Shown piece after piece: positions 17,022 through 24,928 of a stretch of DNA of 64,000 bases. The notes beneath the pieces were generated by a model. It was not told the origin of the DNA. It was given only the letters and a program-made list of their open reading frames with translations, and made no database searches. A program made the translations under genes and the position numbers. How positions within the stretch are numbered: the stretch's first letter is position 1; each line of letters begins with the position of its first letter. Origin of the DNA: JBDZVM01 sp040255675 (GTDB lineage Bacteria > Actinomycetota > Actinomycetes > Acidothermales > Acidothermaceae); the NCBI GenBank assembly GCA_040255675.1, contig JBDZVM010000013.1, positions 1-64,000 of the forward strand. Reading direction: 5' to 3'.

Positions 17022-18132
17022 CGTGACAACCGATCCGACGACCGGGCGCGCTCCGGCGGAGGCCGAACGGATCCAAGCGACCGTGCGGATCGCGCTCAAG
17101 GCCGAAGAGGTGGGCCTCGACGTGTTCGCCACGGGTGAGCACCACAATCCGCCGTTCGTGCCATCGTCGCCAACGACGTTGCTCGGCTACATCGCGGCGC
17201 AAACGCGGCGGCTCATTTTGTCGACGTCCACCACGCTGATCACCACCAACGATCCGGTGAAGATTGCCGAGGATTTCAGCGTGTTGCAGCACCTGTCCGG
17301 TGGGCGCGTCGACGTGATGCTCGGCCGAGGGAACACCGGGCCGGTTTATCCGTGGTTCGGGCAAGACATCGGCGCCGCCGTGCCGTTGACCGTGGAGCAT
17401 TACGGGTTGTTGCGCCGGCTGTGGCGGGAAGAAGTGGTCGATTGGGAGGGCAAATTCCGTACGCCCTTGCAGGGGTTCACGCTTGCGCCGCGACCACTCG
17501 ACGGCGTGCCGCCCTTCGTCTGGCACGGCTCGATCCGCACGCCCGAGATCGCCGAGCTGGCCGCCTACTACGGCGACGGTTTCTTCGCCAACCACATCTT
17601 TTGGCCCCCGCGGCACACGCAGCAGCTGGTCGCGCTTTACCGGGAACGGTTCGCGCACTACGGGCACGGCGGCGCCGACCAGGCGATCGTCGGCCTCGGC
17701 GGGCAGGTGTTCATGCGCCGCAACAGCCAAGACGCGGTCGCGGAGTTTCGCCCGTATTTCGACAACGCGCCGGTGTACGGCCACGGCCCGTCGCTGGAGG
17801 AGTTCACCGCCCAGACGCCGCTCACCGTCGGCTCTCCGCAGCAGGTCATCGACCGAACCCTGGGCTTCCGCGAGTACGTCGGCGACTACCAGCGCCAGCT
17901 GTTCCTCATCGACCATGCCGGCCTGCCGGTAAAGACCGTCCTCGAGCAGCTCGACCTCCTCGGGGAGGAGGTGATACCCGTGCTACGCAAGGAATTCCAG
18001 ATCGGCCGGCCCGACCACGTGCCGGCCGCGCCGACGCACGAGTCGCTCCTGGCGGCAACAGCCGCGGCAGCGAAGGCCGCGGCAGCGGACGCCGCGGCGG
18101 CGAAACCCGCCACTGAGCCGGGGGAACAGTGA
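16993..18132 (+). CDS. luciferase-like flavin-dependent monooxygenase (CE1758 family)
   Basis: 379 residues starting MQFGIFTVGDVTTDPTTG, the hallmark of the CE1758-type LLM family, with the TIM-barrel features VGLDVFATGEHHNPPF, LSTSTTLITTNDPVKIAEDFSVLQHLSGGRVDVMLGRG (split across strands) and the C-terminal FLIDHAGLP region. The enzymes use reduced FMN and oxygen; the substrate is unknown. A low-complexity Ala-rich tail (AAAAKAAAADAAAA) follows. The next gene is the cognate FMN reductase, overlapping by 4 bases. ATG at 16993 is preferred over 16984. Confidence 0.9.
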   Translation: MQFGIFTVGDVTTDPTTGRAPAEAERIQATVRIALKAEEVGLDVFATGEHHNPPFVPSSPTTLLGYIAAQTRRLILSTSTTLITTNDPVKIAEDFSVLQHLSGGRVDVMLGRGNTGPVYPWFGQDIGAAVPLTVEHYGLLRRLWREEVVDWEGKFRTPLQGFTLAPRPLDGVPPFVWHGSIRTPEIAELAAYYGDGFFANHIFWPPRHTQQLVALYRERFAHYGHGGADQAIVGLGGQVFMRRNSQDAVAEFRPYFDNAPVYGHGPSLEEFTAQTPLTVGSPQQVIDRTLGFREYVGDYQRQLFLIDHAGLPVKTVLEQLDLLGEEVIPVLRKEFQIGRPDHVPAAPTHESLLAATAAAAKAAAADAAAAKPATEPGEQ

Positions 18133-18773
18133 CCACACTCGCCGTCGTCAGCGGCGGGTTGCGCGAGCCGTCGTCCACGCGCTTGTTGGCAGACCGGATC
18201 GACGCGGCCGTGCGCGCCGAGCTCGCCCGATTCGACCAACCGGCGACGTCGACGCTGGTTGAGTTGCGCCCGCTCGGCCGGCTAATCATGGACGCCATGC
18301 TCGCCGGGTTCGCCGGCCAGCGGCTGGAATCGGTGTTTCAGACGCTCGCTGACGCCGACGGCCTCATCGCGGTGACGCCCGCCTTCAATGCTTCGTTCAG
18401 CGGGCTATTCAAGTCGTTTTTCGACGTTCTTCCCGAGAATACGCTGGCAGACGTGCCTGTGCTGATCGCGGCGACCGGCGGCACCGAACGCCACTCGCTC
18501 GTGCTGGAACACGCGATGCGGCCGATGTTTTCGTACCTGCATGCGATCGTGTCACCGACCGGCGTGTACGCCGCCACGGAAGACTTCGGCAGCCAGGCGG
18601 GGCCATCTGGCCTAGCCGCGCGAATCGACAAGGCTGCTGCCGATTTTGCTCGCTTGTTGAGATCCTGCGGCGCGCGAAAACGTCGCGACGTCTTCGAAGA
18701 AGAGGTCAACGAGATGACCCGGCTGCTGACCGCCGCTCAGCCGGAAAACTTGGCGCACGACATCGAAGACTGA
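18129..18773 (+). CDS. NADPH-dependent FMN reductase (CE1759 family)
   Basis: 214 residues. The flavodoxin-like fold starts LAVVSGGLREPSSTRLLADRI (phosphate-binding loop GGLREPSSTR) and has the flavin-contacting stretch VTPAFNASFSGLFKSFFDVL. It supplies reduced FMN to the adjacent luciferase-like enzyme. The GTG start overlaps the upstream TGA (GTGA), so the two-component system is translationally coupled. Confidence 0.92.
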   Translation: MTTLAVVSGGLREPSSTRLLADRIDAAVRAELARFDQPATSTLVELRPLGRLIMDAMLAGFAGQRLESVFQTLADADGLIAVTPAFNASFSGLFKSFFDVLPENTLADVPVLIAATGGTERHSLVLEHAMRPMFSYLHAIVSPTGVYAATEDFGSQAGPSGLAARIDKAAADFARLLRSCGARKRRDVFEEEVNEMTRLLTAAQPENLAHDIED

Positions 18774-18893
18774 CAACCCGCGACACAATGTGTGCCCTGA
18801 CCATTGCCGGGTGGGAGGCGCCGTCCGATGATGAGGTGGTCGCTTGCGGATTACACGTGATGCTCCGCAATCACTTCGGGGAAGGGGTGTCTC

Positions 18894-19241
18894 ATGGCAG
18901 ATGATCGAGTCATGTCGAACATCCAGGGAATGGATGACCTCGACTTCATCGGCTGGAACAACGCGGACTGGAATGGTGTGTTCGCTCACCATCACACCGA
19001 CGACGTCCTTGTCGACTGGAAGGGCCAAGCGCCGACTCACGGGGTGGAGCAGCACATTGAGGCTATGAAGGCCTACGTCGAATCGGCGGGCGGTAGGCCG
19101 CCTCAAATCAAAGCCCATCCGATCAAATTCGGGTCAGGCGAATGGACTTGCGTCGTCGGTGAATTTGAAGGCGGGGGTCGCATGGTGACCGTTGCCAAAT
19201 GGCGCGACGGCGCGATTGCCGAGGAATACATCTGGTCGTAG
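18894..19241 (+). CDS. SnoaL-like (NTF2-fold) protein
   Basis: 115 residues with the NTF2-like pattern: FIGWNNADWNGVFAHHHTDDVLVDWKG, HGVEQHIEAMKAYVESAG, and a final strand RMVTVAKWRDGAIAEEYIWS. Similar small proteins include SnoaL-like cyclases, steroid isomerases and stress-related hydrolase-like proteins, so the reaction is unknown. GAAGGGG lies 10 bases before the ATG. It stands alone, downstream of the FMN reductase. Confidence 0.85.
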   Translation: MADDRVMSNIQGMDDLDFIGWNNADWNGVFAHHHTDDVLVDWKGQAPTHGVEQHIEAMKAYVESAGGRPPQIKAHPIKFGSGEWTCVVGEFEGGGRMVTVAKWRDGAIAEEYIWS

Positions 19242-19312
19242 CGCGACTCTGCTTGAACAACGCCGCCGTTGAGCAACGCCTTGGCTTGAGCTTCGTCCAC
19301 CAGTCTCCCGCG

Positions 19313-19548
19313 TCAGGCATGCACCAGTGGCGTGTCGACGAGGTGCTCCGCGAGGAACCAGGCCTGTAGCTCCCCGGTGCGGATCACGTCGGACACGAAG
19401 AGGTCGTTAGTGCCGTCGTCACCCATTTCTTGCACCCTCGCGGCGGCATCGTGCGCGTCGATCAGGATCGTTTCGTGCGCTTCGAGGAGTCGCGCCAGGG
19501 TTGGCTTCCATCGTGCGTTGCGGCTCGTTTCACTGACTTGGTGGCCAT
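19313..19548 (-). pseudogene. remnant of a Dps/ferritin-like gene
   Basis: An ATG with a GGGAG ribosome-binding site (19548) starts MATKSVKRAATHDG and terminates after 28 codons. In the neighbouring frame the C terminus of a Dps-type ferritin is well preserved: LLEAHETILIDAHDAAARV, GTNDLFVSDVIRTGELQAW, FLAEHLVDTPLV. Dps proteins are normally 150-180 residues; the central helices that bind iron are missing. A frame-shifting internal deletion is the simplest reading. The product cannot form a normal Dps shell. Confidence 0.7.
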
Positions 19549-19618
19549 GGGGTTCTCCCGACTGTCGAGCTACGACAGATGCGGCGCCGAACCTCCCCGC
19601 CGGGCGCGTGTCCGAAAC

Positions 19619-19687
19619 TGATCCCGCACACGCGGCGCTGTTGATCCCGCACACGCGGCGCTGTTGATCCCGCACACGCGGCGCTGT
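19619..19687. repeat. 23-bp tandem repeat, three copies
   Basis: Three exact, head-to-tail copies of a 23-base unit beginning TGATCCCGCACACGCGG, at 19619, 19642 and 19665. They lie between the Dps remnant and the hrcA promoter. Confidence 0.95.
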
Positions 19688-19720
19688 CCGATGCTCCGCC
19701 TTGAGCCAGGGTATCGGCCG

Positions 19721-19726
19721 TACACT
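19721..19726 (+). promoter_or_regulatory. -10 box of the hrcA promoter
   Basis: TACACT lies directly at the left edge of the CIRCE operator, which would therefore cover the transcription start. No good -35 is visible. Confidence 0.4.
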
Positions 19727-19751
19727 GGCACTCGGTACAAAAGAGTGCCAA
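19725..19751 (+). promoter_or_regulatory. CIRCE operator (HrcA binding site)
   Basis: CTGGCACTC, 9-base spacer, GAGTGCCAA: the inverted repeat of the CIRCE consensus (TTAGCACTC-N9-GAGTGCTAA) with one arm mismatch. It lies 69 bases upstream of the hrcA start, so HrcA probably represses its own hrcA-dnaJ transcript. Confidence 0.92.
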
Positions 19752-19820
19752 GTACAAAACCATCGACAGGCGATTCCCAACTACAGGGCGCTCAGTGCCG
19801 TTGCGGCGGAGGTGGAGGAG

Positions 19821-20840
19821 ATGCTCGACGATCGCAAGCTCGACGTGTTGCGCGCGATCGTGCAGGACTTCGTCTCTACAAACGAGCCGGTCGGGTCGAA
19901 AGCGCTCGTCGAGCGGCATCACCTCGGCGTCTCGCCGGCCACCGTGCGAAACGACATGGCCGCGCTCGAAGACGAGGGGTATATCGCCCAGCCTCATACC
20001 AGCGCGGGTCGGGTGCCCACCGAGAAGGGCTATCGGCTCTTCGTCGACCGGCTGTCGACGATCAAGCCGTTGTCGGGCGCCGAGCGGCGGGCGATCGAAC
20101 AGTTCCTCGATGGGGCGCTCGACCTCGACGACGTCGTCCGTCGCACGGTGCGGTTGCTCGCGCAGCTGACTAGGCAGGTGGCCGTCGTCCAATATCCGAG
20201 CCTTGACCGCTCGTTGGTGCGCCACCTCGAACTGGTGTTGCTGAGCCCCACCCGGTTGATGCTCGTGCTGATCACCGACACGGGGCGCGTCGAACAGCGA
20301 GTGATCGACTTGGCGGGCGACATCGACGACGCCTCGGTCGCCGCGCTACGCACTCGGCTGAACACCTGCCTGGTCGGTAACCGGGTCACCGAGTTGCCGA
20401 CGCTGCTCGCCGATTTCGTCGACAGCGAGCCGGCCGCGTGCCGGGCGGCCGCGTCGGCCGTGGTGGCGGTGCTGCTCGCGTCGTTGGTCGATCGCCACGA
20501 CGATCGCGTCATCGTGGGAGGTGCCTCGAACCTGACGAGACTCGCGCTCGATTTTCCCGATTCCGTGCACCCGGTGCTCGAGGCGCTCGAAGAGCAAGTC
20601 GTGCTCATCAAGCTGCTCGGTGAAGCGAGCACGCCGACCGAGTTGACCGTACGCATCGGCGACGAGAACCAGTACGAAGGGTTGCGCAACGCGTCGGTGG
20701 TCACCGCGTCGTACGGTTCGGGGAGCCGCGCGCTCGCAAGTCTTGGTGTGCTCGGCCCGATGCGCATGGACTATCCAGGCACAATGGCGGCCGTCAGCGC
20801 GGTGGCGCGCTACGTCGGCCGTATCTTGGCCGAGTCCTGA
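19821..20840 (+). CDS. hrcA: heat-inducible transcription repressor HrcA
   Basis: 339 residues. N-terminal winged helix (DDRKLDVLRAIVQDFV, EPVGSKALVERHHLGVSPATVRNDMAALEDEGYI, HTSAGRVPTEKGYRLFVD) and the C-terminal GAF-like HrcA domain with GGASNLTRL and IGDENQYEGL. It binds CIRCE to repress chaperone genes until heat shock titrates GroEL. Start ATG at 19821 follows GGAGGTGGAGGAG; a CIRCE lies upstream, and dnaJ follows 36 bases later. Confidence 0.96.
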   Translation: MLDDRKLDVLRAIVQDFVSTNEPVGSKALVERHHLGVSPATVRNDMAALEDEGYIAQPHTSAGRVPTEKGYRLFVDRLSTIKPLSGAERRAIEQFLDGALDLDDVVRRTVRLLAQLTRQVAVVQYPSLDRSLVRHLELVLLSPTRLMLVLITDTGRVEQRVIDLAGDIDDASVAALRTRLNTCLVGNRVTELPTLLADFVDSEPAACRAAASAVVAVLLASLVDRHDDRVIVGGASNLTRLALDFPDSVHPVLEALEEQVVLIKLLGEASTPTELTVRIGDENQYEGLRNASVVTASYGSGSRALASLGVLGPMRMDYPGTMAAVSAVARYVGRILAES

Positions 20841-20876
20841 ACGGCTGATGAGCTCGAACAGCGAAGGAACCTGATT

Positions 20877-22001
20877 GTGGCCAAGGACTACTACGCCACC
20901 CTCGGTGTGCGCCGCGACGCTACGCCTGAGGAGATCAAGCGCGCGTATCGGCGGCTCGCACGGCAACTTCACCCCGACGTCAACCCTGATGCCGACACGC
21001 AAGAGCGGTTCAAAGAAGTCACCGCGGCTTACGAGGTGCTGTCCGATCCGAACAAGCGTCAGCTTTTCGACCTCGGCGGCGATCCGCTGTCGGCGAACGG
21101 CGGTGCCGCGGGCTTTGGCGGCTTCGCGGGCTTCGGCGACATCATGGACGCGTTTTTCGGCGGCGGTGGGCATCGCACCACCCGATCGCGGGTGCGTCAG
21201 GGCAACGACGCGCTGATCCATGTTGAGATCGATTTGGTCGACACGGTCTTCGGCACCACGCGCGACCTCACGATCGACACGGCGGTGGTGTGTCCTACGT
21301 GCACCGGCGCCGGCACCGCGCCGGGCACGCATCCCGACACCTGCCAGGTATGTCAGGGCCGGGGCGAGGTCAACCAGGTCACCCGCTCGTTCCTCGGCCA
21401 GGTGATGACGTCGCGGCCTTGCCCGCAATGTGGCGGCGTCGGCACCGTGATTCGCCATCCCTGCGCGGAGTGCGCGGGCGACGGCCGGGTGCGGGCCCGG
21501 CGCACGGTCGAGGTGACGATCCCGCCGGGTGTCGAGCACGGCATGCGCATCAGGCTTTCCGGCGAGGGTGAAGTCGGCCCGGGTGGCGGCCCGCCCGGCG
21601 ACCTCTACGTCGAGATCGAGGAGCGTAAACACCCGACGTTCGAGCGAAACGGCGTCGACCTGCACGCGGTGCTGCCCATCCCGATGACGGCAGCCGCCCT
21701 TGGCACGATCGTCAAGCTCGACACCCTCGACGGTCCGGTCGACATCGAAGTGAAGCCCGGCACTCAGTCCGGTTCGTCGATACCTCTGCGCGGCCGCGGG
21801 GTGCCGCGGCTTCGCGGCACCGGCCGTGGCGATTTGTTCGTGCATCTCGAGGTGCAGACGCCCGTCAAACTCGACCCCGAGCAGGAAGAACTGCTGCGCA
21901 AGCTCGCCAGCCTGCGCGGCGAGGAATATCCCGAAGGCGTGTTCAGAGCCGGCGGTCAGGGGTTCTTCTCGCGCATCCGCGACGCCTTCAACGGCCGGTG
22001 A
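20877..22001 (+). CDS. dnaJ: chaperone protein DnaJ
   Basis: 374 residues. J domain with HPD (KDYYATLGV ... LHPDVNPDAD), Gly/Phe-rich linker (GGFAGFGDIMDAFFGGGG), four CxxCxGxG zinc motifs (CPTCTGAG, CQVCQGRG, CPQCGGVG, CAECAGDG), and C-terminal substrate-binding domains. It is the DnaJ2-type paired with hrcA in actinobacteria. It stimulates the DnaK ATPase. GTG start with GAAGGAA upstream; the stop overlaps the rsmE start. Confidence 0.96.
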   Translation: MAKDYYATLGVRRDATPEEIKRAYRRLARQLHPDVNPDADTQERFKEVTAAYEVLSDPNKRQLFDLGGDPLSANGGAAGFGGFAGFGDIMDAFFGGGGHRTTRSRVRQGNDALIHVEIDLVDTVFGTTRDLTIDTAVVCPTCTGAGTAPGTHPDTCQVCQGRGEVNQVTRSFLGQVMTSRPCPQCGGVGTVIRHPCAECAGDGRVRARRTVEVTIPPGVEHGMRIRLSGEGEVGPGGGPPGDLYVEIEERKHPTFERNGVDLHAVLPIPMTAAALGTIVKLDTLDGPVDIEVKPGTQSGSSIPLRGRGVPRLRGTGRGDLFVHLEVQTPVKLDPEQEELLRKLASLRGEEYPEGVFRAGGQGFFSRIRDAFNGR

Positions 22002-22768
22002 CCGCCCCGCTTTTCTTCGCGGACGCCGAAAAACTGCGCGCCTCCGGGGTCGGCGACGTCGTCGTGCTCGACGGAGACGAGGGTCGCCATGCGGCGCGGG
22101 TGCGCAGACTTACCGTCGGCGAAAGACTCGATCTATCGGACGGCGCCGGATTGGTCTTTTCGGGCGAAGTAGCCGAGGTCGTGGGGCCGGCGCTGCGGGT
22201 GCGACTTCTCGATCGCTTCCAGGTGCCCCAGTCGCGACCGACGCTCACCGTGGTGCAGGCCTTAGCCAAGGGTGATCGCGACGAGTTGGCGGTCGAGACG
22301 ATGACCGAGGTCGGCGTCGACCGGATCGTGCCCTGGCAGGCGAGCCGATCGATCGTGCGCTGGGATCCGGCACGGGCCGCGCGCGGTGTCGCACGCTTTC
22401 GCGCAACAGCCAAGGAGGCGGCGAAGCAAGCCCGCTGGGCGCGAATTCCAGAAGTCGCCGACCCCGAGACCACCGAGCAGATCGTGCGACGTCTGCGGGC
22501 GGCGTCCGCGCTCGGTGTGGTGTTGCATGAGGAGGCCACCCACTCGCTGACGCGACTCGACCCCGCGGGCGTCGCGGAAATCGTGTTGATCGTGGGGCCC
22601 GAGGGCGGCATCACTCGCGACGAGCTAGCGCGGTTCGAGGCGGCCGGCGCGGGCACCTACCGGCTCGGCCCGACCGTGTTGCGCACGTCGACCGCGGGAA
22701 CGGTCGCGGCCGCTGTCGTCTCCGCCGCCACCGGCCGCTGGAACAGCGTCTCGTCACCGCTTGCGTGA
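21998..22768 (+). CDS. rsmE: 16S rRNA (uracil1498-N3)-methyltransferase
   Basis: 256 residues. N-terminal PUA-like domain (HAARVRRLTVGERLDLSDGAG) and a SPOUT methyltransferase domain with the conserved VQALAKGDRDELAVETMTEVG-type stretch, ARIPEV, and the knot LIVGPEGGITRDELA plus RLGPTVLRTSTA. It methylates U1498 of 16S rRNA. GTG overlaps the dnaJ stop. It converges on the next gene with 5 bases between stops. Confidence 0.95.
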   Translation: MTAPLFFADAEKLRASGVGDVVVLDGDEGRHAARVRRLTVGERLDLSDGAGLVFSGEVAEVVGPALRVRLLDRFQVPQSRPTLTVVQALAKGDRDELAVETMTEVGVDRIVPWQASRSIVRWDPARAARGVARFRATAKEAAKQARWARIPEVADPETTEQIVRRLRAASALGVVLHEEATHSLTRLDPAGVAEIVLIVGPEGGITRDELARFEAAGAGTYRLGPTVLRTSTAGTVAAAVVSAATGRWNSVSSPLA

Positions 22769-22773
22769 CGGGT

Positions 22774-23835
22774 CTACTTGACCGTGACGACCTTGCTGTC
22801 GACATAGGTCGCCGACCCGTCCTTGGCCGACACCTCGTATGCCTCGATCGTGTAGGTGCCGGGCTGGAGCATGACGCTGGCTTCCCAAAGGCCGCGTTCG
22901 GGCGCGCCCTTGTCTGCCATCGAGTAGCCGGTCTTCAGCACGCCGCCGTTCATGAGGATTCGCCAACTCACGTTCGCTTCGAAAATGCTCGCCTCGCCGC
23001 CGAATTTGAACGTGGTCGCGACCGTGGCTCCGTTCGCGGGATAGGAAATCCATACCGGCGAGAGCACTGATGCCGGCTCGGCGAGCGAGATCGGCTCGGT
23101 GATTGATGAGCCCCACAGCGAGGTGACCTGCGTGCCGTCGATGCGCAGTTCGAGCGATTCGATCTTCGGCGCGGCGGCGTGGATCGTGTACAGCAACTGT
23201 TGAATGCTGATCGCGGCGTTGTCTGCGCTGCCCGGCTGCGCGGTGGCCGCGTCGGCCGACAGATCGAGTACGACCTGAGTGTCGTTGTGGATCGTCACGC
23301 CGAGGATCGTGGTGCTTTTCGGCCAGTAGCTCACGTAGTCGGGGTCGGTCGGTGGCGTGGTGAGCAGCGCCTCGACGGCGTCGCCCACGAACGTCTTGTC
23401 TGGGGGAACGGGCCGGTTGAACATCTCGTAGTACAGCCGCTGCTGGGGATCGGCCTTCTTCCCGACGTAGTAGATCGCCACCTGGTGGCCGTCGTCCGCC
23501 GGTTGTTGCACTCCGGACGGCGAAGGGGACGTCGTCGGCGACGGCGCGCCGGTGATGTCGGTGGGCGACACCGCGACCTGCCGGCCGCCGTCATCGTGTG
23601 AGCCGTTCGAAGGGATCACGGTGACGGCGATCACGGCCACTGCCGCGGTCGCCATCGCGGCGGCGCCCACGGTGAAGATGCGAAGCCACGGGCGGCTCGC
23701 CCGCCGCTCATTGATGCGCGCCTGAATCCGCGCGAGGGCGTCGGCAGAGGGGTGCATCGTGCGCGCTTCCCGCGACAACACGTCGCGTAGCCGACGGCCG
23801 GCGTCGTCGGTCCAATCGTTTTCATCACGCTTCAT
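22774..23835 (-). CDS. membrane protein with GerMN and Gmad2 domains, partner of the sigma factor
   Basis: 353 residues. A cytoplasmic N terminus (about 1-45, acidic and basic, position of an anti-sigma region), one membrane helix (about 51-72), a Thr/Pro/Ser-rich linker, a GerMN-like domain (about 115-245, VAIYYVGKKAD ... LDLSADAATAQPGSADNAAISIQQLLYTI) and a C-terminal Gmad2 immunoglobulin-like domain (ISYPANGATVATTFKFGGEA ... WEASVMLQPGTYTIEAYEVSAKDG). Its start overlaps the upstream sigma gene by 4 bases (ATGA). It may act as an anti-sigma factor that senses the cell surface; no ZAS zinc motif is seen, so this is inference. Confidence 0.85.
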   Translation of the reverse strand: MKRDENDWTDDAGRRLRDVLSREARTMHPSADALARIQARINERRASRPWLRIFTVGAAAMATAAVAVIAVTVIPSNGSHDDGGRQVAVSPTDITGAPSPTTSPSPSGVQQPADDGHQVAIYYVGKKADPQQRLYYEMFNRPVPPDKTFVGDAVEALLTTPPTDPDYVSYWPKSTTILGVTIHNDTQVVLDLSADAATAQPGSADNAAISIQQLLYTIHAAAPKIESLELRIDGTQVTSLWGSSITEPISLAEPASVLSPVWISYPANGATVATTFKFGGEASIFEANVSWRILMNGGVLKTGYSMADKGAPERGLWEASVMLQPGTYTIEAYEVSAKDGSATYVDSKVVTVK

Positions 23836-24392
23836 GACGCGTTCTCCAACAGGGTGCGCAGGGCGGCCAGCCCGCGGAAAGCGTGGCTCTTGACCGCGCC
23901 CTGGCTGATGCCGAGCGTCTCGGCGATTTGAGCCTCGGAAAGATCGGAGTAGTAACGCAAGATCAACGTCTCCCGCTGGCGGCGCGGCAACGAACGCAGC
24001 GCGGCGAGCACTTCGGCTCGCTCGACAGCGGCCACGGCAAACGATTCGGCACTGGGCACGTCGGGTGGGGGAGCGGGCGCGTACTTGGCGGCAACGACTC
24101 GGCGCCGCAGTTTCGATCGCGACCGATTGACGACAGCTTGCCGCAGGTAGGCAAGTGCCTTGTCGGGGTCGCGGAGTCGACCCCAGGCGCCGTGCATCGC
24201 GACGAACGCGTCTTGCACAACCTCCTCGGCGGTACCGACATCGCCGACCAGCATCGCCGACAACCGGACAAGCCCGGCGTAATGTGCGCGATAGAGCGCG
24301 ACCACGGCTTCGTCGGCGGTGGTGCGTTCAGATTGCCCGAGCAATGCGCGACTCCCCGGGTCGGCAACTTGGGCCGCGGCCATCCGGCTCAT
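23832..24392 (-). CDS. SigE-family RNA polymerase sigma factor
   Basis: 186 residues. Region 2 (VALYRAHYAGLVRLSAMLVGDVGTAEEVVQDAFVAMHGAW, the core-binding and -10 recognition helix) and region 4 (ALRSLPRRQRETLILRYYSDLSEAQIAETLGISQGAVKSHAFRGLAALR) are complete. The pattern is of the actinobacterial SigE-type ECF-like group. The downstream, overlapping gene encodes a membrane protein with GerMN and Gmad2 domains, a likely surface-linked regulator. Confidence 0.92.
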   Translation of the reverse strand: MSRMAAAQVADPGSRALLGQSERTTADEAVVALYRAHYAGLVRLSAMLVGDVGTAEEVVQDAFVAMHGAWGRLRDPDKALAYLRQAVVNRSRSKLRRRVVAAKYAPAPPPDVPSAESFAVAAVERAEVLAALRSLPRRQRETLILRYYSDLSEAQIAETLGISQGAVKSHAFRGLAALRTLLENAS

Positions 24393-24496
24393 GCGGGGTT
24401 GACGCGCGGTCCCATGCGAAGGTTTACGTGGTCATGGGAAGGTCTACAGCACATCCGGTGCGGTAACCAAGCTGACCTGAGCGTCGAAGGAGTCGA

Positions 24497-24838
24497 ATGT
24501 CCGACTGTTTGTTCTGCCAGATCGTCGCGGGGGAGATACCGGCGACCGTCGTCCGCGAATCGGAGCGCACGCTCGCGTTTCGCGACATCAGCCCGCAGGC
24601 CCCGACGCACGTGCTCGTCGTCCCGAAAGACCATCACGCCGACATCGCCGCGCTGGTGGCGGCCGACGGAGCGTTGACGGCAGAATTGCTCGACCAGGCA
24701 CGTGCCGTGGCTGACGATGAGGGGCTTGCCGAGCGCGGCTATCGCGTGGTGTTCAACACCGGCCCGGACGCCGGGCAAACCGTCTTTCATGTGCACGCTC
24801 ATGTGATCGGCGGCCGCCCGCTCGGCAACGGAGCGTGA
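24497..24838 (+). CDS. HIT family purine nucleotide-binding hydrolase
   Basis: 113 residues. The HIT motif HVHAHV (98-103) is intact, with the N-terminal CLFCQIVAGEIPATVV zinc/dimer region and FRDISPQAPTHVLVVPKDH. This is the Hint-like branch, which hydrolyses AMP-amine bonds such as adenosine phosphoramidates. It sits just upstream of phoH, the usual actinobacterial neighbourhood. ATG follows GAAGGAG. Confidence 0.94.
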   Translation: MSDCLFCQIVAGEIPATVVRESERTLAFRDISPQAPTHVLVVPKDHHADIAALVAADGALTAELLDQARAVADDEGLAERGYRVVFNTGPDAGQTVFHVHAHVIGGRPLGNGA

Positions 24839-24928
24839 TGGGCACCGGATGCCCCAGGCCCCGGGTACGATGGGCGGGTCGCATCCCCGAGAAACGAGAG
24901 CAGGCGCGAGCAGGCCGTAGGCCGACTT

